Part shown: positions 1-7,171 of the stretch, one piece after another
Numbering within the stretch: position 1 is the stretch's first letter
How the letters are laid out: each line of letters starts with the position of its first letter
Origin: CAYUHK01 sp964475165
Lineage (GTDB): Bacteria; Verrucomicrobiota; Kiritimatiellia; JAAZAB01
DNA length: 64,000 bases
Direction of reading: 5' to 3'
Assembly (NCBI GenBank): GCA_964475165.1
Contig: CAYYVN010000003.1
Coordinates: 62,001 to 126,000, forward strand
Notes under the pieces: model-generated
Seen by the model: the letters and a program-made list of their open reading frames with translations, nothing else
Databases searched by the model: none
What the model was told of the DNA's origin: nothing
Translations under genes and position numbers: made by a program

Positions 1-585
1 CCCATCCAACCCAACAACCCCTATGCGGCCACCAAGGCGGCCTCGGATTTCATGGTGCGCGCGGCTTGGCATTCGCATGGCCTGGATGCCATCATCACGC
101 GCTGCTCCAACAATTTCGGCCCCTACCAATTCCCCGAGAAACTGATCCCGCTGATGATTGCCAATGCGCTCTCTGATCAACCCCTGCCGGTCTATGGGGA
201 TGGCTTGCAGGTGCGCGATTGGATTTATGTGGAAGATCATTGCCGCGCCATCGATGCCGCCTTGCGCCAGGGCCAAAGCGGCGCTGTTTATAATATCGGC
301 AGCAGCCATGAGATCACCAATCTGGAGCTGGTGCGCCAGATCCTGGCCATTCTCCAGAAACCGGAATCGCTGATCAAGCATGTCAAGGACCGCCCCGGCC
401 ATGATCGCCGTTACGCCATGGATTCCACCAAGATCCAACGCGCGCTGGCCTGGCAGCCGCGCTTTGATTTCGAAACCGCCCTGCGCCGGACGGTCGCCTG
501 GTATCTGGAAAACCGCGCCTGGTGGGAGCGGGTCCGCAGTGGCGCCTATCAAAAATATTACGCCACCATCTATGGCAATCGATGA
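1..585 (+). CDS. rfbB: dTDP-glucose 4,6-dehydratase, 5'-truncated by window edge
   Basis: Converts dTDP-glucose to dTDP-4-keto-6-deoxyglucose, an NAD-dependent cytosolic step of deoxysugar (for example rhamnose) synthesis. The reading frame is open from base 1, so the N-terminal NAD-binding part lies outside the window. The visible part begins just before the extended-SDR catalytic YxxxK motif (Tyr-Ala-Ala-Thr-Lys at bases 22-36). It continues with the RfbB-typical SNNFGPYQFPEKLIPL stretch, a YGDGLQVRDWIYVEDH block and the RPGHDRRYAMD signature near the end. The stop overlaps the next start (ATGA), so it is translationally coupled to the Nudix gene. Family assignment is firm; strict substrate (dTDP- or UDP-glucose) is inferred from these signatures. 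Confidence 0.93.
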   Translation, partial: PIQPNNPYAATKAASDFMVRAAWHSHGLDAIITRCSNNFGPYQFPEKLIPLMIANALSDQPLPVYGDGLQVRDWIYVEDHCRAIDAALRQGQSGAVYNIGSSHEITNLELVRQILAILQKPESLIKHVKDRPGHDRRYAMDSTKIQRALAWQPRFDFETALRRTVAWYLENRAWWERVRSGAYQKYYATIYGNR

Positions 586-1127
586 AAGAAAAAACCATTC
601 ATTCCCGCCGGATCTTCTCCGGGCGCCTGCTCAAGCTTGATCTGCTTGAGGTCGCGCGCGCCGACGGTCTGCGCGCGCGCCGCGAGGTGGTGCGCCATCC
701 CGGGGCGGTGGCCATTTGGGTGCGGGCGGCCGACGGGCGCTTCGTCTTCGTCCGCCAATATCGCAAGGCCTTGGAGAGCCATTTGCTGGAGATTGTCGCC
801 GGCACGCGTGAGCCGGGCGAAGCGGCACGGCGCAGCGCCCTGCGTGAAGTGCGCGAAGAAACCGGCTATGCCGTACAGCGTTTGCTCTCCCTGGGCCATC
901 TGCATGCCGCCCCGGGTTTTTGCGATGAGCGGCTGGATCTGTTTTTTGCCCAATTATCCGCCGGCAAATCGCGCGCGCGCCCCGATGCGGATGAAGCGCT
1001 GGAGGTGGTCTTCTTGAGTCGGCAGCAGTTTGAGCAGCAGCTGGCGGCGGGCCAAATCCATGATGCCAAAACCCTGGCCGCCTGGGCCTTGATGCAAGCG
1101 CGCCACATCGATCCCCCACCCCGCTAG
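582..1127 (+). CDS. Nudix hydrolase, ADP-ribose pyrophosphatase type
   Basis: A 181-residue cytosolic Nudix protein, probably cleaving ADP-ribose or a nucleotide sugar to the monophosphates. A complete Nudix box is visible: Gly, five residues, Glu, seven residues, then REVREETGY. The preceding VFVRQYRKALESHLLEIVAG segment is typical of the NudF/ADP-ribose group. The start is the ATG at 582, which overlaps the rfbB stop by four bases; a longer in-frame extension to 522 would lie inside rfbB and is unlikely. Pairing with a nucleotide-sugar gene would suit a nucleotide-sugar substrate, but that is inference. Confidence 0.88.
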   Translation: MKEKTIHSRRIFSGRLLKLDLLEVARADGLRARREVVRHPGAVAIWVRAADGRFVFVRQYRKALESHLLEIVAGTREPGEAARRSALREVREETGYAVQRLLSLGHLHAAPGFCDERLDLFFAQLSAGKSRARPDADEALEVVFLSRQQFEQQLAAGQIHDAKTLAAWALMQARHIDPPPR

Positions 1128-1168
1128 CCAGAGCTACCCGGCCGCTGCGGGCGGCCCGAAGAAAGCCC

Positions 1169-3121
1169 ATGAGCCCCCTGAAAATCAACTTGGATTATGA
1201 GAACGCCTTGAACCCCGAGCAGCGCGCGGCTGTCCTGGCGCCGGATGGTCCGCTTTTCGTGCTGGCCGCCGCCGGTACCGGTAAGACGCGCACCCTGGTC
1301 TACCGCGTGGCCCATCTGGTTGCTAAAGCTATCGATCCCCAGCGGATCCTGCTCCTGACCTTTACCAATCGCGCCGCGCACGAAATGCTCGAGCGCGCCC
1401 AGCAATTGGTTGGCCAGGGGGTCGGCGGCCTGTGGGGCGGCACCTTCCACCACATGGCCAACCGCATCCTGCGCCGCCACGCGCACCGCCTGGGCTACGG
1501 CCTCGATTTCACGATCCTCGATCAAGAGGATTCCCGCAGTTTGATCCGTGACAGCCTGAAGGAACTGGGCTTGAAGAGCAGCGAATTTCCCAAGGCCGAT
1601 GTCTTGAAGTCTCTCTTCAGTGGCGCCGTCAACCGCCGCCAGGCGCTGCCGGAGGCCATCGCCGCGCGTTACGCCGATCATCCGGTATCCGAGCGGGATA
1701 TCCTGCGGGTCTACCAGGACTATGAAAAAAAGAAACGCGCCGCGAACGCCATGGATTTCGACGATCTACTGATCAACGGCCTGAAATTGTTCCAGGAACA
1801 TACGGCGGCCCTGACGCATTATCAGGAGCAGTTTCAATATGTGCTGGTGGATGAATATCAAGACACCAATCCCATCCAGGCCGATTGGATCGATTTGATT
1901 GCCGCGCGCCACCGTAATCTGCTGGTGGTGGGCGATGATTTTCAAAGCATCTATGCCTGGCGCGGCGCCGACTTCCGCAATATCATGACCTTCCCCAAAC
2001 GCTACCCGGATGCCAAGCATTTCAAACTGGTCACCAACTATCGCAGCGCGCCGGAGATTATCAGAGTAGCCAATATCTGCATCGCGCATAATCCACGCCA
2101 ATTCCAGAAAGAACTGCGGGCGACGCGGCCGGCGCGTCAAAAGCCGGTCTTGGCTATCCTGCGCGACGGCGGCCATCAAGCGCGCTATGTAATCGAACAA
2201 GTGCAGCGCCTGCGCCGGGCCGGCTACGGCTGGCGCGATATAGCCGTGCTCTACCGCGCCCATCATCATGCCATGGAACTGCAACTGGCTCTCTCCGCCG
2301 AACAGATCCCCTATATCGTTGTCTCCGGGGTGCGCTTTTTCGAACAGGCCCATATCAAGGATGCCAGCGCCTTGCTGCGTATCTTGCATAATCCCAACGA
2401 TGCCCTGGCCTACGCCCGCCTGCTGGAGCTGTTGCCGGGCGTGGGCCCGCGAACGGCAGCGCGGCTCTGGAACAAGCTGGGGCAGCGTTTCGAGGCCGCC
2501 AACCCCGCTCAGGTGCGCGCCCTGGCGGAACTGCTGCCAGCCGCGGCGCGAGAGGCCTGGCAGGGACTGGAAACGCTCTGCAGCGCCTACACGGCCGAGG
2601 AGCTGCATGAGGATCCCGGTGAAGTCGTCTTTCAATTCCTCAAGAATTTCTATGAAGAATATCTGCGGGCCACTTTTGATGATCATGAACGGCGCTTGGA
2701 TGATCTGCAGGAAATGATCGCCTTCATGGCGGGCTTTGAATCAGTGGAAGCTTTCCTGAATGAGGTGGCCTTGGTGACCAATCTGGATGCCGAGCCCGAT
2801 CAACGCTCCGGGCAGGCGAACGAGGCTCTGCGCCTCAGCACCATCCACCAGGCCAAGGGACTGGAGTGGAAGGCCGTCATCATCCTCTGGGCGGCGGAAG
2901 GTATGTTCCCCTCGGGACGTGCCCTGAACGAAGCTGATGGCGAGGATGAGGAGCGGCGCCTTTTTTATGTGGCGGTGACCCGGGCCAAGGATGAGCTCTA
3001 TCTCTGCGCACCGGCTGTGCGCCGGATGCCCGGCGGCGGCGTGAACTTTTTGAACCCCTCGCGTTTCCTGGTGGAAATCCCCCCGGAACATCTGCGCACG
3101 GAACAGGTGGGCTTCCTGTGA
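1169..3121 (+). CDS. UvrD/PcrA-type superfamily 1 DNA helicase
   Basis: An ATP-dependent 3'-5' DNA helicase of 650 residues. All the SF1A motifs are readable: Walker A AAAGTGKTRTL near residue 35, motif Ia TFTNRAAHEM, Walker B VDEYQDTN near 228, motif III GDDFQSIYAWRGAD, motif IV TNYRSAPEI, motif V STIHQAKGLEW near 555 and motif VI FYVAVTRAKDELYL near 605. It is somewhat shorter than typical PcrA/UvrD (about 720) and lacks their usual long C-terminal tail. It probably serves DNA repair or replication-conflict resolution. It ends convergent with frr, 13 bases apart. Which UvrD-family member it is (Rep, PcrA or other) cannot be settled by eye. Confidence 0.93.
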   Translation: MSPLKINLDYENALNPEQRAAVLAPDGPLFVLAAAGTGKTRTLVYRVAHLVAKAIDPQRILLLTFTNRAAHEMLERAQQLVGQGVGGLWGGTFHHMANRILRRHAHRLGYGLDFTILDQEDSRSLIRDSLKELGLKSSEFPKADVLKSLFSGAVNRRQALPEAIAARYADHPVSERDILRVYQDYEKKKRAANAMDFDDLLINGLKLFQEHTAALTHYQEQFQYVLVDEYQDTNPIQADWIDLIAARHRNLLVVGDDFQSIYAWRGADFRNIMTFPKRYPDAKHFKLVTNYRSAPEIIRVANICIAHNPRQFQKELRATRPARQKPVLAILRDGGHQARYVIEQVQRLRRAGYGWRDIAVLYRAHHHAMELQLALSAEQIPYIVVSGVRFFEQAHIKDASALLRILHNPNDALAYARLLELLPGVGPRTAARLWNKLGQRFEAANPAQVRALAELLPAAAREAWQGLETLCSAYTAEELHEDPGEVVFQFLKNFYEEYLRATFDDHERRLDDLQEMIAFMAGFESVEAFLNEVALVTNLDAEPDQRSGQANEALRLSTIHQAKGLEWKAVIILWAAEGMFPSGRALNEADGEDEERRLFYVAVTRAKDELYLCAPAVRRMPGGGVNFLNPSRFLVEIPPEHLRTEQVGFL

Positions 3122-3134
3122 AGCGCGGCCGCGC

Positions 3135-3698
3135 CTAAAAGGTCATCATCTCTTTTTCTTTGGTCGCCAGGGCTTGATCCATCTTGAGGATGATGTCGTC
3201 GGTATATTTCTGAATCTCTTTCAGACCGCGTTCCCTTTCATCCTCGGAGATGGTCGCGCTCTTCTGCAGGTTTTTGATCTGCTCGTTGGCTTCCTGGCGG
3301 ACATTGCGCGCGGCCACGCGCGCTTTCTCCGTCATCTGTTTGGCCACTTTGGCCAGTTCACGGCGCCGTTCCTCGCTGAGTTCGGGAATGGGCACCCGGA
3401 TCACGCGGCCGTCATTTTGCGGCGTGACCCCCAGGTTGGCCGCCAGAATCGCCTTCTCAATAGCCGGTAAAGCGGCGGCGTCATAGGCATTGATGATGAT
3501 CAAACGCGCATCCGGCGTGGTGATATTGGCGAGCTCGCGCAGGCGCACCGTCGTCCCATAATAGGCGACCGTCAGATGATCCACCAAGCTGACGGACGCC
3601 TTACCGGTGCGCAGCCCGGAAAACTGTTGCCCCAAAAACTCCAGGGCTTTCGACATTTTTTCCTCGGCTTCCAATAAAAGAATATCCAATGCTTCCAT
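3135..3698 (-). CDS. frr: Ribosome recycling factor
   Basis: RRF splits post-termination ribosomes together with EF-G. The 187-residue product has the full family length and hallmarks: QFSGLRTGKAS near residue 25, the LRELANITTPDAR segment, and the C-terminal half RVPIPELSEERRRELAK leading into a long helix. The ATG at 3698 is preceded by a strong GAGGAGG Shine-Dalgarno. It follows pyrH by 15 bases on the same strand, the pyrH-frr order common in bacteria, and shares its promoter. Confidence 0.98.
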   Translation of the reverse strand: MEALDILLLEAEEKMSKALEFLGQQFSGLRTGKASVSLVDHLTVAYYGTTVRLRELANITTPDARLIIINAYDAAALPAIEKAILAANLGVTPQNDGRVIRVPIPELSEERRRELAKVAKQMTEKARVAARNVRQEANEQIKNLQKSATISEDERERGLKEIQKYTDDIILKMDQALATKEKEMMTF

Positions 3699-3713
3699 AT
3701 GCGTGCCTCCTCG

Positions 3714-4445
3714 TCAGGCGTTTTTGACCAGCGTCCCGATGGATTGCCCGGCCAGGGCGCGTTCGATATTGCCGGCTTTGAAAAAATCGAAGACGATGAT
3801 CGGAATATTATTTTCCATGCACAAAGCGAAAGCCGCCGAATCCATCACCTGCAAGCGACTGGTTAAAGCCTGCTGAAAGGTCAGGCTACGGAAGCGGCGC
3901 GCGCCGGGATCCTTGAGGGGATCAGCGGTATAAATGCCATCCACCTTCGTGGCTTTCAGCAAGGCTTCAGCGCCGATTTCGCTGGCGCGCAGGGCGGCGG
4001 CGCTATCGGTGGTGAAATACGGACTGCCCGTACCGCCGCCGAAGATGACCACGCGCTTTTTATCCAGATGCCGCAGAGCCCGCCGCCGGATGAAGGGCTC
4101 GGCCACCTGCTTCATTTCAATGGCGCTTTGCACGCGCGTATCCACCCCCAATTTTTCCAAGGCATCTTGCAGGGCCAAGGCATTGATCATCGTGGCCAGC
4201 ATACCCATATAATCGCCGCTGTTCCTGTCGATCCCATGCACCTGGCCGGTGCCGCCGCGAAAGATATTGCCGCCGCCAATGACCACTGCTATTTGCACCC
4301 CCAGGCGCCGCGCGGAGCGAATACGCTGAGCCACCAGGCGCACTGCAGCCGGATCAATGCCCTGCCTGGTTTTCTGATTCTGCAAAACTTCGCCACTGAG
4401 TTTTAAGAGCACACGACGATACCGGCTTTTGATTTTTGTTTTCAT
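3714..4445 (-). CDS. pyrH: UMP kinase (uridylate kinase)
   Basis: Phosphorylates UMP to UDP in pyrimidine nucleotide synthesis. The 243-residue amino-acid-kinase-fold protein shows RVLLKLSGE near the N-terminus, the nucleotide loop VVIGGGNIFRG near residue 57, DYMGMLATMINA and the TDSAAALRASEIGAEALLKATKVDGIY segment typical of bacterial PyrH, which works as a hexamer. It is first in a two-gene unit with frr. A sigma-70 type promoter lies about 36-70 bases upstream (4488-4516, minus strand). Confidence 0.98.
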   Translation of the reverse strand: MKTKIKSRYRRVLLKLSGEVLQNQKTRQGIDPAAVRLVAQRIRSARRLGVQIAVVIGGGNIFRGGTGQVHGIDRNSGDYMGMLATMINALALQDALEKLGVDTRVQSAIEMKQVAEPFIRRRALRHLDKKRVVIFGGGTGSPYFTTDSAAALRASEIGAEALLKATKVDGIYTADPLKDPGARRFRSLTFQQALTSRLQVMDSAAFALCMENNIPIIVFDFFKAGNIERALAGQSIGTLVKNA

Positions 4446-4487
4446 AAAAATTTCTGGCTCCAGGAAAAGGTTCGCTCCTGAGGGATG

Positions 4488-4516
4488 AATATAATTAAAG
4501 TTGTTGGGTCAGTCAA
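4488..4516 (-). promoter_or_regulatory. Sigma-70 promoter for pyrH-frr
   Basis: On the minus strand, TTGACT (4516-4511) is followed after exactly 17 bases by TATATT (4493-4488), matching five of six -35 bases and five of six -10 bases. Transcription would start near 4481, giving a leader of roughly 36 bases before the pyrH ATG. Confidence 0.7.
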
Positions 4517-4610
4517 AGCTAAAGAGCAAACGCGCCGCGCGGCGCTTGACCTGCCAGCGCTTTACCGCTTAGATCCTCTCATCAACAATCAATCAGTTTT
4601 GAATGGAGTG

Positions 4611-5909
4611 ATGATGCCCTCTCCCATGCCCAGCCATGCGGCGCGCCGCCAAGCGGCGGTGGCTTTAGATCTCTTGCGCGTTTTGGAAAAGGAAGTGGTC
4701 CTCCGCGATCAGGTGCTGGATCAGTATCTCTCCGGCTATTACCGGCAACATCGCGAATTCGGCGCGCGCGATCGGCGTTTCTTTTCAGCCTTGGCTTTCG
4801 CCTGGTTCCGCTGGCGCGGCTGGCTGCCGGCGCCGACCGCGCCGGATGCCCTGCAAGGCGCGCTAGCCTGGCTGCTGGATGCCTCCGCCCCGCACCCGGC
4901 CATCGCGCATATGCTCACCCTCACCCAGCACGCCAGCAGCGCCCCGCAACCCCTGGGAGCGGCTGCTCTGGCCGCTAAAGCCAACGGCCTGGGCCAATGG
5001 CTCAACATCCCGCCACCACCCCTGGCGGCGCTGGCGCCGGCATGGCTGGCGCCGGCCCTGTTTTATCCGCCGGAACTCTCCCGCGCAGAGCATCAGCAGC
5101 GTTGCTGGCAGGCTTTCCAAACCCGACCGCCCACCTGGCTGCGCGCTCCGCAGGCCAGCGCCGCCCAGGTTCTGGCCAGTCTGCAGAAGCAATATCCGGC
5201 CGCCTGTCATCCTCGTTTGACCTCCGCTATCAGTCTGCCGAGCGGCATTTCCCAGGAGATTTTGCAGCAGATGCCGGAACTCGAAATTCAAGACCTGGCC
5301 TCCCAGGCGGTGGGCCTCTGCTGCGCACCGCAAACAGGCGAAGCCTGGTGGGATGCTTGCGCCGGCTCGGGCGGCAAGAGCTTTCATCTGGCCGCGCTGC
5401 TGGCCGGGGGTGGTGCGGTTATGGCCACAGATATTCGCGAGACTATGCGGCAAGCAGGTCAGCGCCGCCTGGCACGCAATCGTCTGCGCAATATCACCTT
5501 TCAGGCTTGGGATGGCTCAGCCGCTACGGCCCCGCGGCGCGCCTTCAATGGCGTCTTGCTGGATGCGCCCTGTTCGGGTATAGGCACCTGGCCCCGTAAC
5601 CCAGACGCCCGCTGGCGCACGCGCGCTGAGCAGATAACAACTTATGCCAGCTTGCAAGGGCAACTGCTGAGAGTCTGTGCCCAGAAACTACAAGCGGGCG
5701 GACGGCTGGTCTATGCCGTCTGCACCCTGACCCAGGCTGAAACAGTGGCGGTGATCGAAGCCTTTCTGGCTGACCGGCCGGATTTCAAGCTGGAACCAAT
5801 GGCGCACCCTCTAACGGGTCAGCCCAGCTCGGGGCAGCTGTGGTTCTGGCCCGAAAACTGCAACGGCATGTTCATAGCCAGCCTGCGCCAGCAAGCCAGC
5901 CAGGGTTAA
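4611..5909 (+). CDS. RsmB/NOP2-family RNA cytosine-C5 methyltransferase
   Basis: A SAM-dependent RNA m5C methyltransferase of about 432 residues. The N-terminal 130-150 residues resemble the NusB-like RNA-binding domain of RsmB. The C-terminal half carries the SAM motif DACAGSGGKSFHLAALL, the LLDAPCSGIGTWPRNPDARWR block with the PC motif, and the second catalytic Cys in YAVCTLTQAET. I place the start at the tandem ATGs 4611/4614, preceded by GGAG, because the in-frame extension to 4485 covers the pyrH promoter and has no family resemblance. The likely target is 16S rRNA C967 by analogy with RsmB, but other RNA targets are possible. It is monocistronic, divergent from pyrH. Confidence 0.88.
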   Translation: MMPSPMPSHAARRQAAVALDLLRVLEKEVVLRDQVLDQYLSGYYRQHREFGARDRRFFSALAFAWFRWRGWLPAPTAPDALQGALAWLLDASAPHPAIAHMLTLTQHASSAPQPLGAAALAAKANGLGQWLNIPPPPLAALAPAWLAPALFYPPELSRAEHQQRCWQAFQTRPPTWLRAPQASAAQVLASLQKQYPAACHPRLTSAISLPSGISQEILQQMPELEIQDLASQAVGLCCAPQTGEAWWDACAGSGGKSFHLAALLAGGGAVMATDIRETMRQAGQRRLARNRLRNITFQAWDGSAATAPRRAFNGVLLDAPCSGIGTWPRNPDARWRTRAEQITTYASLQGQLLRVCAQKLQAGGRLVYAVCTLTQAETVAVIEAFLADRPDFKLEPMAHPLTGQPSSGQLWFWPENCNGMFIASLRQQASQG

Positions 5910-6006
5910 GATAATCCGACCGGGCCCACGGAGTATCGAGTCCCTGCCGAATATGATCCGAGCAGGAGCAAGCGCGGTTATGCTGCCCAAAGACCGCCGC
6001 GGCAGG

Positions 6007-6570
6007 CTAGATCCAGCGGGCCAGATCAGCGAGGGGCAGACGCGGCCTGGGTTGAGCCTCGGCTGACTCTTGCGGCCAGCCCACGGTGAAGAGGATCGAG
6101 GGCCGAATGGAACGGGGCCAGCCCACGAGTTTGCGGATTACACGCGGCCGAATCCAACCAATCCAGCAGGTACCAAGCTCCAGCTCGGCGGCCTGCAGCA
6201 CGAGGTGTTGGCCAGCAATGCCCAGGTCTATATTAGCATAAGCCACACCCGAAATCAGGGGCGCCAGGCGATGGGTCAGGAAATGATGCCGCAACCCCAT
6301 AACGATCAAGACCGGCGCCGTAGCCACCCAGTGCAGGGATAAGCCAGGCAAAAGACCGCGCGAGGCAATGGCCGCGCGCGTTTCCGGCCGGGTAACAACG
6401 GCAAAGCGCCAGGGCTGCCGATTACAGGCCGAGGGCGCCTGGCGCGCCGCTTCCAAGAGGATCTCGATCAAATCCTGCGGCACAGGGTCGGGACGATAGG
6501 CCCGGCAACTGCGGCGTTTTTGGATCAAAGACGGCAAAAGCAGCATATGTTCCGGAAAAACTGGATTCAA
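6007..6570 (-). CDS. Nitroreductase-family FMN oxidoreductase
   Basis: A 187-residue flavoprotein of the nitroreductase superfamily, using NAD(P)H to reduce nitro compounds, quinones or other acceptors. The FMN-phosphate motif RRSCRAYRPDPV lies near residue 20 and SACNRQPWRFAVV near 50. The GIAGQHLVLQAAELELGTCWIGW segment near 130 is typical of the ferredoxin-less nitroreductase clan. It is short for the family and carries no fused ferredoxin domain. It sits alone, convergent with the RsmB-like gene and divergent from the CBM48 gene. The physiological substrate cannot be deduced. Confidence 0.88.
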   Translation of the reverse strand: MNPVFPEHMLLLPSLIQKRRSCRAYRPDPVPQDLIEILLEAARQAPSACNRQPWRFAVVTRPETRAAIASRGLLPGLSLHWVATAPVLIVMGLRHHFLTHRLAPLISGVAYANIDLGIAGQHLVLQAAELELGTCWIGWIRPRVIRKLVGWPRSIRPSILFTVGWPQESAEAQPRPRLPLADLARWI

Positions 6571-6628
6571 TGCAACCTCCTCCCTTCACATCTAGGGCGC
6601 TGCAGCTCCGACCCCACCAACAATTTTA

Positions 6629-6656
6629 TTGCTTATATCCTATTAGTTTATATAAT
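6629..6656 (+). promoter_or_regulatory. Sigma-70 promoter upstream of the CBM48 gene
   Basis: TTGCTT (6629-6634) and a perfect TATAAT (6651-6656) are separated by 16 bases in a locally AT-rich stretch. Transcription would begin near 6663, about 80 bases before the CBM48 protein start, and could continue into the branching enzyme gene. Confidence 0.65.
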
Positions 6657-6745
6657 ACGCGTAAAGCAAAAAACGAACAAGGTTGATGCGGGCAAAAGGC
6701 CGCCACGCTTCAAGAAAGACAGTTTTTGCCTGCAGGAAGGACCCA

Positions 6746-7045
6746 ATGAAAAAAAATCTACGCACCAGAAAGACCGCCGCCGCCGCCAAACGCATAACTT
6801 TTCAAGTGACCGCCAGCCCGAAGAGCTCAGTCTTTCTGGCCGGCACCTTCAATAACTGGGATCCACGCCGGCATCAGATGAAAGACATTCGGGATACGGG
6901 CAAATATTCCATCACCCTCATGCTGGCCAAGGGCGAGTATGAATATAAATTTGTGATCAATGGCAGTTGGGTGGTGGATCCCGAATGCCAAAACTGGGTG
7001 CGCAACTCCCTGGGCACCTTGAACAGCGTCATCAAGGTGGGTTGA
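6746..7045 (+). CDS. Stand-alone CBM48/AMPK-type glycogen-binding protein
   Basis: A 99-residue protein that is essentially a single carbohydrate-binding module of the isoamylase-N/AMPK-beta type. It shows ITFQVTASPKSSVFLAGTFNNWDP, then GKYSITLMLAKGEYEYKFVING and a WVVDPECQNWVRNS end, with the Trp residues expected to stack on alpha-glucan. A basic, Lys/Arg-rich N-terminus of about 20 residues precedes it. The ATG at 6746 has a GGAAGGA Shine-Dalgarno five bases upstream. No catalytic domain follows. Being 126 bases upstream of glgB on the same strand suggests a role in targeting or regulating glycogen metabolism; that role is inferred. Confidence 0.85.
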   Translation: MKKNLRTRKTAAAAKRITFQVTASPKSSVFLAGTFNNWDPRRHQMKDIRDTGKYSITLMLAKGEYEYKFVINGSWVVDPECQNWVRNSLGTLNSVIKVG

Positions 7046-7171
7046 GTTGGGGCGCAGCCCGGCATCCAGCGCGCCGCAGCCTGGCCAGGCCTTGCATAGG
7101 GCCTGGAGATCAGGGCCGGCACCCTTGCGCTTCGAGTCTTCCGGCCCGGCCCAGCCCAATGGCGCCACGCC

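Noticed and set aside
3123..3134. Perfect palindrome GCGCGGCCGCGC between the helicase gene and frr
   Set aside because: It has no loop and no T-run on either side, so it is not a convincing terminator; a 12-base GC palindrome can occur by chance here.
4485..4610. Longer N-terminus for the RsmB-like protein
   Set aside because: The extra 42 codons overlie the pyrH promoter and show no similarity to the family; tandem ATGs at 4611/4614 with GGAG fit better.
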